A DNA stretch of 64,000 nucleotides from Streptomyces sp. NBC_00285 (lineage in GTDB: Bacteria; Actinomycetota; Actinomycetes; Streptomycetales; Streptomycetaceae): contig NZ_CP108055.1 in assembly GCF_036174265.1 (NCBI RefSeq), positions 10,044,001-10,108,000 of the forward strand, read 5' to 3'. Of this stretch, positions 1 through 8,660 are shown in pieces. Made by a program: the position numbers and the translations under genes. How positions within the stretch are numbered: position 1 is the stretch's first letter; the number at the start of each line of letters is the position of its first letter. The notes beneath the pieces are model-generated. The model worked only from the letters and a program-made list of their open reading frames with translations, was not told the origin of the DNA and ran no database searches.

Positions 1-7
1 GGAGCTC

Positions 8-31
8 TTTAGATAGTTATCGTAATCTAAA
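8..31. promoter_or_regulatory. AT-rich inverted repeat, likely operator
   Basis: A perfect 7-bp inverted repeat (TTTAGAT at 8-14, ATCTAAA at 25-31) with a 10-bp spacer lies 55 bp before the SDR start. It is strikingly AT-rich against the surrounding GC-rich sequence, which is typical of an operator or promoter region. Any regulator gene lies outside the window, so the partner is unknown. Confidence 0.4.
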
Positions 32-85
32 GTGGGTCGACCCCGGCCCCTCTCCTCCTCCGCCGGCCCAGAATTGAGATCCCCC

Positions 86-877
86 ATGACCACGCAGAAA
101 AAGACCGCTGTCGTCACCGGCGCATCCGCCGGCCTGGGTGCCGCCTACGCGCAGCGGCTTGCCGATCGGGGCTACGACCTGGTCCTGGTGGCCCGCAACG
201 CCGCGCGGTTGCAGACGTTGGCGTCGGACATCCGCAGCCGCACGGGCCGCGCGGTGGACGTCGTCACCGCGGACCTCACCGATGCGGCCCAGATCTCCGC
301 GGTCGAGGAGCGTCTGCGCACCGACGAGAGCATCGAGGTACTGATCAACAACGCCGGCGGAGGGCTGTTCACCCCGCTGGTGGCCTCCGACGCCGCGGCC
401 TCCGAAGCGCTGATCGGCCTCAACGTAACCGCACTGACCAGGCTGACCACCGCGGTCCTGCCGCGCCTGACGGCCCGCGGGCACGGCACCGTGGTGAACA
501 TCTCCTCCGCGCTGGCTCTCAACATCCTGCCCGTCAGCGCCGTCTACAGCGGCACCAAGAGCTACGTGCTGACGTTCACCCAGGCCCTGCAGCAGGAGCT
601 CGCCGAGAGCCCCGTCGTGGTGCAGGCCGTGCTGCCGGGCGCTGTCCGCACGGAGTTCTGGGACGGCTCCGGCGCCGACCTCGGGGCGTTCCCCGACGAG
701 TGGATCATGAGTGCGGACGACGTCGTCGACGCGGCCCTCGCCGGACTCGACGCGGGGGAGCCCGTCACCATCCCGTCGCTGCCCCAGATCAGCGACTGGG
801 AGTCGCTCGAGAAGGCCCGGCAGACGCTCGTCCCGAACCTGTCGCTCAAGGTCCCCGCCGATCGCTACCGCGGCTGA
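86..877 (+). CDS. SDR family NAD(P)-dependent oxidoreductase
   Basis: A 263-residue classical short-chain dehydrogenase. The N-terminal TGASAGLG dinucleotide-binding motif follows MTTQKKTAVV directly. The NNAG motif sits near residue 90, a catalytic Ser lies in VNISSAL and a YSGTK active-site Tyr/Lys pair near residues 153-157. It should reduce or oxidise a small carbonyl or alcohol substrate in the cytoplasm. An in-frame start at 32 would add 18 residues before the Rossmann fold, so the ATG at 86 is preferred. The next genes encode an OYE and an HSL-type hydrolase on the same strand, suggesting one small catabolic or detoxification operon. The substrate cannot be read from sequence. Confidence 0.88.
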   Translation: MTTQKKTAVVTGASAGLGAAYAQRLADRGYDLVLVARNAARLQTLASDIRSRTGRAVDVVTADLTDAAQISAVEERLRTDESIEVLINNAGGGLFTPLVASDAAASEALIGLNVTALTRLTTAVLPRLTARGHGTVVNISSALALNILPVSAVYSGTKSYVLTFTQALQQELAESPVVVQAVLPGAVRTEFWDGSGADLGAFPDEWIMSADDVVDAALAGLDAGEPVTIPSLPQISDWESLEKARQTLVPNLSLKVPADRYRG

Positions 878-1083
878 CCGCCGTTCCAACTCCGGTGCGG
901 GAGCCCATTTTTCCACGGTGCGGCAGGCGCCACACCCGGCCGATACGTCCTGGTCCTGAGCGCGGCAAAGCCCCCGCACCGTCGACTGCCCCTCCGCAAG
1001 ATCTGCGCTCCCACGGTCGATGGCCACCAGGCCCATCGAGCACCACGCAAGTCCCTCGCACCCTTCATTTTGAGGAAATACCC

Positions 1084-2146
1084 ATGTCGAACGCCCTGTG
1101 GAACCCCATCGTCGTCGGGGAGATCGCCCTGCCCCACCGGCTGGCCATGGCCCCCCCTGACCCGGAACCGGTCCACCCCCGAAGGCGTGCCGACCGAGCT
1201 GAACGCCGAGTACTACGCCCAGCGCGCCTCGCACGCCCTCATCATCACCGAGGGCACCCAGCCCTCCGCCGACGGCCAGGGCTACGCCGTGACCCCCGGC
1301 ATTTACACGGACGAGCACATCACCGGCTGGCGCAAAGTCACCGACGCCGTACACAAGGCCGACGGACGCGTCGTCATCCAGCTCATGCACGCAGGACGCA
1401 TCTCCCACCCCGACAACACCTCCCACCACCGGCAGCCGGTCGCCCCCTCCCCGGTCCAGCCGGCGGGCGAGATGTTCACCGCCTCGGGGCTCCTGGAGAT
1501 GCCGGTACCGCGCGAGTTGTCCACCGAGGAGGTCGCCGCGACGGTCGACGACTTCCGGCGCGCCGCCGCGGCCGCCATCGCGGCCGGCGCCGACGGCGTC
1601 GAGATCCACGGCGCCAACGGCTACCTTCTGCACCAGTTCCTCGCCACCAACACCAACCAGCGCGCCGACCAGTACGGCGGCTCCGTCCAGAACCGCATCC
1701 GCTTCGCCGTCGAGGTCGCCACCGCCGTGGCCGAGGAGATCGGCGCCGGCCGCACCGGCCTGCGGATCTCTCCCGGGAACCCGTTCAACGACATCGCCGA
1801 GACCGACACCCATGAGCTGTACGCGGCACTCGTGCGCGCCCTCGCTCCGCTCGGCCTCGCCTACCTTCACATCGTCCACGGCGGCGACGACGAACTCCTG
1901 CACACCCTCCGCAAGCTGTGGCCGACCACCCTGGTCCTCAACCGGGCCGGCACCGACATCGACACCCGCGCCAAGGACATCGAAGACGGCGTCGCCGACG
2001 TCGTCACCGTCGGCACCATGGCGCTCGCCAACCCCGACCTGGTCGAGCGCGTACGCACCGGCGCACCGCTGAACACCCCGGACCCCGCCACCTTCTACGG
2101 CGGCGACGCAACCGGCTACACCGACTACCCCACCCTCACTGCCTGA
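1084..2146 (+). pseudogene. Old Yellow Enzyme family alkene reductase, frameshifted
   Basis: An FMN-dependent NAD(P)H:enone reductase of the NemA/OYE family. The N-terminus (MSNALWNPIVVGEIALPHRL) starts at an ATG 7 bp after a GAGGAAA ribosome site. The rest (TRNRSTPEGVPTELNAEYY onward) is in the next frame. The break falls in a run of seven C at 1151-1157; with six C the reading frame is continuous and gives 353 residues, the normal length. Visible motifs are QLMHAGRISH, VEIHGANGYLLHQF, DQYGGS and ISPGNPFND, which match the FMN and substrate sites of the family. Either a real +1 frameshift or a homopolymer sequencing error explains this. An in-frame start at 1070 would give a protein with a nonsense N-terminus. 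Confidence 0.85.
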
Positions 2147-2207
2147 CAAATACGGGGCTACCGGTCCCAGTGGGCCGGTGCCCCCAAACCACCCATGGAG
2201 GTTCCAC

Positions 2208-3125
2208 ATGTCTGATCGCACTGCAGTTGAACTGAGCCCGGAAGCAGCCGAGTTCGCGGAATTCTTCGCCGGACTGGCGGTTCCCGAGTCTGAGTTGGAT
2301 GCGATGCGCATCGTGTCGGAGGGCGTCCATCTCAAGGCCCGGGAGCCGGAAGGGGTCACCTACCGAGAGGTGGACGCGGGTGGCGTTCCGGGAATCTGGT
2401 GCGAACCGGTCGATGCCAACACCGACTACGTTCTCCTGCACGGTCACGCGGGGGGCTCCGTTCTGTCGTCGGCGTTCGTCGACCGGAAGCTCGCCGGCCA
2501 CATCGCCAAGGCCGCCGGGGCCCCCGTGCTGGTGCTGGACTTCCGGCGCGCGCCGGAACACAAGTACCCGGCTCAGGTGGACGATGCGGAGGCGGCCTTC
2601 AACTGGCTGCTCTCCGAAGGGTACGAGCCGGGGAACATCATCACGATCGGCCACTCCATCGGCGGGTTCATCGCCGTCGCCCTGGCGCTTCGCCTCCGCG
2701 ACAAGAAGCTGCCCCTGCCCGGCGCCATCGTGTCGATTTCCCCTTGGTGCGACCTCGAGATCGCAGGCGAGACCATCGAGACCAACGCCGGGACGGACAA
2801 GATTCTCAGCAAGGAACTGCTGGCCTTCTTCCGCGAGTCCTGGATCGGCGGCACGGGCATCGAGTTCACGGACACCCGGATCAACCTGAACCGGGCGGAC
2901 CTGAGCGGCCTGCCCCCGACCCTCGTCTCCTGGGGAACCTACGAGGTCCTGGCCGGCGAGGACGAGGAGTTCGCCACCCGCGTCAAGGACGCCGGAATCG
3001 ACACAGCAACCGTGGTGGTCCCCGGCGGCCAGCACTCGTACGTCTACGGCGCCGGCCGGGTTCCGGAGACCGACGCCGCCATTGCGAAGATCGGCGCGTG
3101 GGTCCGGGAGAAGACGAAGATCTGA
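2208..3125 (+). CDS. HSL-type alpha/beta hydrolase
   Basis: A 305-residue alpha/beta-hydrolase-fold-3 (hormone-sensitive lipase type) esterase. The oxyanion region reads HGHAGGSV instead of the usual HGGG. The nucleophile elbow is GHSIGG instead of GDSAGG, the acid is probably in GEDEEF and the histidine is in GGQHSY near the C-terminus. The family hydrolyses short-chain esters or lactones. The ATG at 2208 follows a GGAGG site; an upstream in-frame ATG at 2178 lacks one. It lies 61 bp after the OYE. The SDR/OYE/hydrolase order resembles monoterpene catabolic sets (alcohol dehydrogenase, enone reductase, lactone hydrolase), but no Baeyer-Villiger monooxygenase is present, so that role is an inference. 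Confidence 0.85.
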   Translation: MSDRTAVELSPEAAEFAEFFAGLAVPESELDAMRIVSEGVHLKAREPEGVTYREVDAGGVPGIWCEPVDANTDYVLLHGHAGGSVLSSAFVDRKLAGHIAKAAGAPVLVLDFRRAPEHKYPAQVDDAEAAFNWLLSEGYEPGNIITIGHSIGGFIAVALALRLRDKKLPLPGAIVSISPWCDLEIAGETIETNAGTDKILSKELLAFFRESWIGGTGIEFTDTRINLNRADLSGLPPTLVSWGTYEVLAGEDEEFATRVKDAGIDTATVVVPGGQHSYVYGAGRVPETDAAIAKIGAWVREKTKI

Positions 3126-3570
3126 CCGAGGAGTCCGCGCGCCTGCCGGACCGGGCCGGTGGACGGACGTCGACATGGCCTGCGGTGGCACGCAGGTCGG
3201 CGATGCCCGCGACCTCGTCCCGGTCCGGCAGGCGACGGCCGGGACGGACGACCACAACAGCGGTTTCAGCCATGTGCGTGCACCGCCGTGCGCAACCGAG
3301 CGCGCCGACTTGCGGGTCGCCGTCCGGGCCGAGGATCCATCGCATCCGGTCGACGGGGACATCGCCGCGGCCGTCGACGACGCCAATGTCTCCAGCGGTC
3401 CGGCGACGGCAACCCCGGCGCTCGGAGACAGGTGCGGACCACCTCTGGGTCTGCAGGCCTCGGGACGTCGTCCAGACGCGACCGACACCTCGACAAACAG
3501 GGGAACGGCGATGCACACACCGAGACGCAACGTGTCACGCGTCCTGACGGATTCCACGTCCCGGTAGCGA
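3126..3570. other. Intergenic stretch, no gene recognised
   Basis: Between the convergent hydrolase and DoxX genes all six frames read arginine-rich or low-complexity sequence without a recognisable family. A start at 3519 (MHTPRRNVSRVL) is too short and lacks support. Confidence 0.5.
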
Positions 3571-3600
3571 CTTGCCTCCAGCCCGGGCGCTGGAGGCAAG
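3571..3600. terminator. Hairpin between convergent genes
   Basis: A perfect 12-bp inverted repeat (CTTGCCTCCAGC at 3571-3582, GCTGGAGGCAAG at 3589-3600) with a 6-bp loop lies between the convergent hydrolase and DoxX genes. There is no clear T-tract on either side, as is common for actinomycete terminators. It is likely a bidirectional transcription stop. Confidence 0.6.
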
Positions 3601-3661
3601 AGTCCGGCAGTTGCCGTGCCGCGTGATCGCGAGCTGGTCCGACCGCGATCGTGGAGCACGA

Positions 3662-4012
3662 TCAGACGGTCGCGAAACCCAGCACCAGCGGTGCCACGGC
3701 AACGAGCATGATGGTCGCCGGGAGGCCGATGCTCTTCGTGTCGCCTCCACGGACGTGCGTGATCACAGCACCCAGGAAGTACAGGACGACACCGATCGCC
3801 GCCGCGATGCCCAGCGGTCGATAAACGATGCCTGCGAGCAGCCCCAGAGCACCCGCGATCTTGATCAGGCCCAGGGGCAAGAACCAGCTGTCAGGTACCC
3901 CGAGTGCCTTGATTCCATCTGTGATCTTCGGGTCGCTGGTGATGTCGGGAACGGCGGAGAGGGCCAGCACCAGGGACAGCACGACCGCGATGACGACATA
4001 GGCGATGTACAT
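3662..4012 (-). CDS. DoxX family membrane protein
   Basis: A 116-residue protein with four predicted membrane segments (MYIAYVVIAVVLSLVLALSA; a segment around GLIKIAGALGLLAGI; GIAAAIGVVLYFLGAVI; ATIMLVAVAPLVLGF). This is the DoxX-like pattern, including the K-x-A-G-x-x-G-L-L-A-G motif after the first extracellular loop. The start at 4012 has a GGAG ribosome site 9 bp upstream; the longer open frame to 4165 adds a non-hydrophobic, proline-rich leader that is not typical. DoxX proteins are small membrane proteins of the redox or electron-transfer type with poorly defined roles. It is convergent with the hydrolase gene and separated from TetR by an esterase remnant. Confidence 0.8.
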   Translation of the reverse strand: MYIAYVVIAVVLSLVLALSAVPDITSDPKITDGIKALGVPDSWFLPLGLIKIAGALGLLAGIVYRPLGIAAAIGVVLYFLGAVITHVRGGDTKSIGLPATIMLVAVAPLVLGFATV

Positions 4013-4211
4013 GAAGAACTCCGCAGGGATTGACGGGACCGTCGATCGGTCCAGGAATGCAGGGCAGCAAACGATGGGCTGCAGTACGTGACTGCCTCGC
4101 GTCCGCGGCACTGTGGTAGGCGTCGGCGAGGTGATCGTGGTGATGCCGAGGAGGAGCGGTCGCAACCGTTCTCACCGGTTCGGAAACGGGCCTCGTGCCG
4201 GCGGCGGATGG

Positions 4212-4473
4212 TCAGGCCACCCACGCGGAGCGCATCCACTGCGACAGGGCCACTGCGTCGGCGATGGGCTGCTCACCGATCACGAGAGCGCTGAGGCCTG
4301 CGCTCAGGTTGCCGAAATCCAGTCCGACGTCCGGCCCGTGGCAGGCGCCGAACGCGCCGCCCATGGCCGGTGTCGGCCAGGTGCGTCGGTAGAGGCAGGA
4401 CCGTCCCGCCGACGACGCCGTGTGCTTCGGCGAGGAGCAGGCTGGGCATGTCGAACAGCCAGTGGGAGTGCTT
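4212..4473 (-). pseudogene. Type-B carboxylesterase C-terminal remnant
   Basis: On the minus strand two frames together read like the C-terminal part of a para-nitrobenzyl-esterase type carboxylesterase. The first segment is HSHWLFDMPSLLLAEAHG. After a frameshift near 4415 comes LYRRTWPTPAMGGAFGACHG followed by PDVGLDFGNL and ending SQWMRSAWVA-stop. The GACHG..D..FGNL segment is where this family carries its catalytic histidine. The front two thirds are absent and there is no start, so this is a decayed fragment. Confidence 0.65.
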
Positions 4474-4747
4474 ACTGCTTAAGCCGGCGCAGGTCACTGC
4501 ATCGGCAGCGCTTGAGCAGGTCCGCCTCCCGCCCGCGGATGGGGGAGAGGAGCCCCGGCCTTGCTGCGGGCGGCAGGAACAGGGCATGCCCGAGTGAACC
4601 GGGGCGGAAAAGGAAAGATCGCTATGGTTGGCCGGCGCATCGGCGTGCTCAGATCCCTACCTGGTGTGCTCCGCACTGGAATCACACCGGCCGGGGATCG
4701 TCGGTCTCACTTCCCCGACGTGCACAACAGGTCGTCGGCTGAAGCGA

Positions 4748-5335
4748 TCAGTCGTGCTGCTCGGCACCCAGAATTGCCAGGGCGTTGCGGATGCCCTGTT
4801 CGAGGAGTTCGTCGGCGAACGGCCGGTCGGTCAGGGCACGGGAGAGTTGCAGTGTCCCGGCCATCATGCCGAGGAGGCTGAGTGACTTCAGGCGGGCCGA
4901 CGGCGGATCGTGGGGTGCCAGTCGTGCGGCGAAGCCGTCGATGAGCGTCAGTGCGCCGTCGGTGTACGCCTGCTTGGTGTGATCCGTGGAGCGAGAGATC
5001 TCGTCGAGCAGGGCGGCATTGGGGCAGCCGTCCTCGATGCCGTCGCGCTGCTCGGCGGAGAAGTACCAGCGCACGATCTGCTCGAGTCCGGCACGGCCGG
5101 GCGCTGCCTGCGCGACGATGTTCTCGTGCTGTGCGCGCATCTGGTCGGCGACCGCGGTGGCGACGAGTTCTTCCTTGGAGGAGAAGTAGGCGTAGAAGGT
5201 GCCGTTGGTCAGGCCCGCGTCCTTCATGAGCGTGGCGACTCCGGAGCCGTCGATGCCGTTGCGCTTGAGCCGGCGGCCGGCCGTCGTGATGATCCGCTGC
5301 CGTGTCTGCTGTTTGTGTTCCTTCGTGTACCGCAC
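4748..5335 (-). CDS. TetR family transcriptional regulator
   Basis: A 195-residue TetR/AcrR repressor. The N-terminal helix-turn-helix is textbook: RQRIITTAGRRLKRNGIDGS, then VATLMKDAGLTNGTFYAYFSSKEEL (residues about 15-58). The C-terminal ligand-binding part contains ...DGCPNAALLDEISRS and helical sequence, as in the TetR_C_16/YxaF-type members. Its ATG at 5335 sits behind a GGAGGAA site. It is on the same strand and 56 bp downstream of the secreted propeller gene (5391-6464), so the two may be cotranscribed. Candidate targets are that gene and the SDR at 6618. Confidence 0.88.
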   Translation of the reverse strand: MRYTKEHKQQTRQRIITTAGRRLKRNGIDGSGVATLMKDAGLTNGTFYAYFSSKEELVATAVADQMRAQHENIVAQAAPGRAGLEQIVRWYFSAEQRDGIEDGCPNAALLDEISRSTDHTKQAYTDGALTLIDGFAARLAPHDPPSARLKSLSLLGMMAGTLQLSRALTDRPFADELLEQGIRNALAILGAEQHD

Positions 5336-5390
5336 GGTGGGTTCCTCCCTGGCAGCCGGGGCGCGAGCCCTGGCTGCCGCCCTGGTCAGG

Positions 5391-6464
5391 TCAGTGTGCT
5401 GCGCCTGCGAGGAGAGCGGGGAAGTTGATCGTCGCGGTCTGCAGTTTCGGGTCGTGGGGCTCGGGGACGCCGCCGTCGGTGATGTACAGCCGGTCGCCGC
5501 GTACGGCGGTGGCGGAGGGCGAGGCGAGACCGTCCGTGCTGGTCAGGACGGGCTTGTAGGTGCCGTTGGGGTAGATGACCACGACTCTGTCCGGGCCGTT
5601 GTTCGAGGAGGAGCCGTTCTGCGCCGCGAAGACCACGTCGGAGTGGGGGGTCAGGAAGCTGAGATCGTCGATGTTGGGCAGGCCGCCGGCGACAACGCGG
5701 ACGGGACCGGCCGTGCCGGTGCCGGTGATCGGTACCCGCAGTAGGGTGCCCTTGTTGAAGTTGGTGATCCACAGGGCGCCGTTGTGGAACCGGAGCCCGT
5801 TGGCGCCGATCGGCAGGGCTTCGGTCGGCACCGGCGCGAGAGCGTCGTCGATCAGCCACGGGGTCACCGATCCGCCTGAGACCGGAACGGACCAGATGAT
5901 GCCCTTGAGGCTGTCCGCGATGTAGAGAGTGCGTCCGGCCGAGTCGACGGCCAGACCATTGGGTCCCGAGTCGGCGGGCAGAGCGGCGACACGGTGAGAG
6001 GAACCGTCGGCAAGCAGCTTGTACACGCCGTTCCTGGCCGCGTTGCCCGGGGCCCACAGCGCGTAGTAGACGGTGCCGTCACTGCCACGGGCGTTGCCGC
6101 TGATCGCCTCACCCACCTGCCCGGTGGCAAGCACCGTGCGCACTCCGGAGGCGGAGATGCGCATCAATTCCGGACCGTGGGTGCGCTGGCACACCGCGCA
6201 GCTGCCGAGCAGGGACAGGGTCACCGAACCGTCGGGGTTGGCGGTGATGTTCTCGGGGATCTCGCCGGCGGCGTAGTCGAAATTGGCCGCGGTTCGTACG
6301 TTGCTGACTGCGGATCCGCTGTACGGGTGTCCTGTCCCTGCGGACGCAGACCGCGCCGAGATCAGGACGGCCGCCGAGGCGGTGACCGCCAGCGCTGAGC
6401 CGACGCTCTTCTTCAGAAAACGCTTTGCGCTCGTTGCACTGCGCAGTGCCGTTTGCTGCTGCAT
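5391..6464 (-). CDS. Secreted ScyD/SMP-30-like beta-propeller protein
   Basis: A 357-residue exported protein of the ScyD/ScyE or SMP-30/gluconolactonase-like propeller group. After a basic start (MQQQTALRSATSAKRFLKKS) there is a hydrophobic segment ending ARSASAG, a Sec/Tat-style signal. The body has propeller repeats such as GPNGLAVDSAGRTLYIADS, IGANGLRFHNGALWITNF and SATAVRGDRLYITDGG. The start at 6464 has GAGGAG 4 bp upstream; a codon at 6479 is also in frame but lacks a site. The protein probably binds or hydrolyses a small extracellular ligand. It lies between an SDR upstream and TetR downstream on the same strand. Confidence 0.75.
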   Translation of the reverse strand: MQQQTALRSATSAKRFLKKSVGSALAVTASAAVLISARSASAGTGHPYSGSAVSNVRTAANFDYAAGEIPENITANPDGSVTLSLLGSCAVCQRTHGPELMRISASGVRTVLATGQVGEAISGNARGSDGTVYYALWAPGNAARNGVYKLLADGSSHRVAALPADSGPNGLAVDSAGRTLYIADSLKGIIWSVPVSGGSVTPWLIDDALAPVPTEALPIGANGLRFHNGALWITNFNKGTLLRVPITGTGTAGPVRVVAGGLPNIDDLSFLTPHSDVVFAAQNGSSSNNGPDRVVVIYPNGTYKPVLTSTDGLASPSATAVRGDRLYITDGGVPEPHDPKLQTATINFPALLAGAAH

Positions 6465-6617
6465 GACTCTCCTCGACAAGGATGTGAGCTACTGGGCAAT
6501 GGGCCTTCAGGGACATCAGGGAAGCCGACGATGTCCGCCACATCGGACATTCGGCAGGAGCGGCACCCTTGCGGCCGGACGGGATGACGCCGGCACTCAT
6601 TGCTCCGGGCGGCGATG

Positions 6618-7433
6618 TCAGGTGGGCATCCTGTTGGTCTTGCGGACCTGCTTGTCGAACGTCCCGGTGGGGACGAGGCGGCGCGCTGCGCTGATGCGTG
6701 TGGCGAGGGGGCCCGCGGTGTAGCGCAACTTCGGCTTCTTGTCGGATGCTGCTGTGACGATCACCTTGGCGACGACGGCGGGGTCATCGCCGTCCTTCAT
6801 CGCGTCCGCGATCATCTCGTCGAAGATGCGCCGTCGCTCCGCGTACAGCGGCAGCGGGGTGTCGGGCTGCGCGGCGTTCGTGTCGAAGCTGGTCTTGGTG
6901 TATCCGGGCTCTACGAGAAGGACCCGGACGCCGTGCTCGCGGACCTCGTGGTCCAGGGACTCGGAGTAGCCCTCGAGCGCGTGCTTTGCCGAGACGTAGA
7001 GGGCCATGAAGGGCTGGGGGATGAGCCCGAGGACGGACGAGACGTTGATGATGCGTCCCCCTCCCTGGGCGCGCATGTGCGGCAGGACCGCCTTCGTCAT
7101 CCGCATGACACCGAAGACGTTGATGTCGAAGACGCTCTGGGCCTGGGCGAGCGAGTTCTCCTCGACGGCACCGGCTGAACCGATACCGGCGTTGTTGACC
7201 AGGACGTCGATCCGCCCGAACCGGTCGATCGCCTGCTCGACCACGGCGGCGGCGGATTCGTCGCTCGCTACGTCGAGGTCGAGGTACGTCACCCCGGCGG
7301 GCGGGGTGAGTCCCGAGGTTCTCCGTCCGGTTCCGATGACGTCGAAACCCGCCGCGACGAGGGCGCGGGCCGTCTGATTGCCGATCCCGGATGAGGCCCC
7401 TGTCACGAGCGCCACCGGCCGAGTTGCCGCCAT
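6618..7433 (-). CDS. SDR family oxidoreductase
   Basis: A 271-residue classical SDR. It has the cofactor motif TGASSGIG (about residues 12-19), NNAG at about 88-91, the active-site Ser in INVSSVLG and a YVSAKHAL Tyr/Lys pair, followed by VEPGYTKT. The family oxidises or reduces alcohols, aldehydes or ketones with NAD(P)H. The ATG at 7433 follows GGGAG; a GTG three bases upstream is an alternative. Its promoter region holds a 16-bp-period direct repeat and an inverted repeat (7453-7491), so it is probably repressed by a TetR-type protein, possibly the one at 4748. Confidence 0.88.
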   Translation of the reverse strand: MAATRPVALVTGASSGIGNQTARALVAAGFDVIGTGRRTSGLTPPAGVTYLDLDVASDESAAAVVEQAIDRFGRIDVLVNNAGIGSAGAVEENSLAQAQSVFDINVFGVMRMTKAVLPHMRAQGGGRIINVSSVLGLIPQPFMALYVSAKHALEGYSESLDHEVREHGVRVLLVEPGYTKTSFDTNAAQPDTPLPLYAERRRIFDEMIADAMKDGDDPAVVAKVIVTAASDKKPKLRYTAGPLATRISAARRLVPTGTFDKQVRKTNRMPT

Positions 7434-7452
7434 CACGTACTCCCTCGCCTTT

Positions 7453-7491
7453 GTCTTACAGTCGTATGTCTTACGTTCGTACGACCATACG
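7453..7491. promoter_or_regulatory. Repeated operator upstream of SDR
   Basis: Two 15-bp direct copies, GTCTTACAGTCGTAT (7453-7467) and GTCTTACGTTCGTAC (7469-7483), are spaced by one helical-turn-and-a-half period of 16 bp. They overlap an inverted repeat CGTATG (7463-7468)/CATACG (7486-7491). The site is 20-58 bp upstream of the SDR start at 7433 and is AT-richer than its surroundings. It is a likely operator for a TetR-type regulator. Confidence 0.55.
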
Positions 7492-7981
7492 GGCGTCGTC
7501 GATCGATTGCAAGTGGTCGCGACCGGAGATTCAGCAAACGATCCGGAAAGAAGGGCTCAACAGAACAGGGTTCTTACTCCTGCGCGTGTTCTGCCGGCGA
7601 CCGAGCGGACTGCAGCCGCAGTCCGGAGACTCCGTGGAGGAGGGCACGGCAGTGAACGACGCGCAAGGAGGTCGAGGCGACGTCATGCAGGAAGGCACCC
7701 AACCGCACCCTCACCGGCGGGGGAGTGACCTTCGCCTGTCGCGCCCGGTTCGGGCGAAGGGCATCGGGAGCGTGCCCGGCCCAGCCTTGCGTGTGAGGTT
7801 GTCCGAGTGAGCTGAGGACTCCTCGTCAGCTTTCCCTGTGCCGGCCGCTCTGTCGTGCGCGCCTGATGGAGACGGACCTTGGTGCGGTTTCCGCACCGGG
7901 ACATGGAGCACCAGCGACGGTTGCGGGCCGGGGAGCGATCCAGGAAGCGCAGTGCGCAGCGGTCCGCTCCGCAGACGCGGA
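7492..7981. other. Intergenic stretch, no gene recognised
   Basis: No start with a plausible family match was found in this 490-bp stretch on either strand. It may be decayed DNA upstream of the MFS ghost at 7982-8056. Confidence 0.45.
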
Positions 7982-8056
7982 CGGTACGTTCACCCAGAAG
8001 ATCCACTGTCCGGAGAGGTTTTCGGTGAGTACGCCGCCGATGAGCGGCCCGTTCCC
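7982..8056 (-). pseudogene. MFS (DHA2/EmrB type) efflux pump remnant
   Basis: Twenty-five codons on the minus strand read GNGPLIGGVLTENLSGQWIF followed by WVNVP. This matches the motif-C region (GP.IGG.L....W.WIF.VN.P) of 14-segment drug exporters. The sequence on either side is in the wrong frame or unrelated, so only this piece of a transporter gene survives. It abuts the stop codon of the HutD gene. Confidence 0.6.
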
Positions 8057-8060
8057 GCCG

Positions 8061-8660
8061 TCAGCACAGTGCGGTGATCCTGATCCCGACCACCGTGCCA
8101 TCGCCTCGTAGAGTCAGAGCCACCGGGCCTTCGTGACGCACACAGTCGAGCCGGCCGAGCGTGGTCTCCCGACCGTCCGGTCCGCCGACGGCGATCCCCT
8201 CGGTGACGGCCATGGCGAGCAGGGTCTCGCCCGCGGCGCAGGCCATTTCCGTCCCCCGTGACGTGACGGTGATGATCCGCACCCTTGCCGTCGCCCGGCT
8301 TCTACGGGTCATCACATTCATGTTGCGGACCGCGCCCGCTTCCAACTGACAGTCCGTCACTGCGTCGCCTGAGAAGGCGAAGGGACTCAACGGCCCGACC
8401 GGATGGGGTGTTCCGTCCACCGTCAGCACCATGCCCTCGCCCTCGACGAGGGTGATCACGCGGTCGATCCCGGGAAAGGCGGAGAAAGGGCCTCGCGCGT
8501 CCACGTCGGCGACACTCACCCGCCAGTCGAAGCCGTCCGCGGGCTCCGTCGAGGCCAGGGGAGCGTGCACGGTGCCCGCCGCGACCTCTCGGGTCGTACC
8601 GCCGTGGTTCTTCCACGGCACCCTGCGGTACTCGCTCCAGCGCAGAGCATCTCCGCCCAT
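8061..8660 (-). CDS. hutD: HutD family protein
   Basis: A 199-residue HutD/Ves-type cupin-fold protein. The characteristic N-terminus RWSEYRRVPWKNHGGTTREV (residues about 7-26) is present. It is followed by DFDWRVS-like GFDWRVSVADV, GPFSAFPGIDRVITLVEG and GPLSPFAFSGDAVTDCQL, the hallmark segments of the family. HutD is linked to histidine utilisation, where it may dampen the pathway, but no other hut gene is in the window. The ATG at 8660 follows AAGGAGG. It stands alone between an MFS remnant and an F420-reductase-like remnant. The name follows the family, and its role here is uncertain. Confidence 0.8.
   Translation of the reverse strand: MGGDALRWSEYRRVPWKNHGGTTREVAAGTVHAPLASTEPADGFDWRVSVADVDARGPFSAFPGIDRVITLVEGEGMVLTVDGTPHPVGPLSPFAFSGDAVTDCQLEAGAVRNMNVMTRRSRATARVRIITVTSRGTEMACAAGETLLAMAVTEGIAVGGPDGRETTLGRLDCVRHEGPVALTLRGDGTVVGIRITALC

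Noticed and set aside
1070..1165. Alternative start of the OYE at 1070 in the downstream frame
   Set aside because: It gives a proline/serine-rich N-terminus unlike the family; the frame with MSNALWNP and a ribosome site matches the family until the C7 run.
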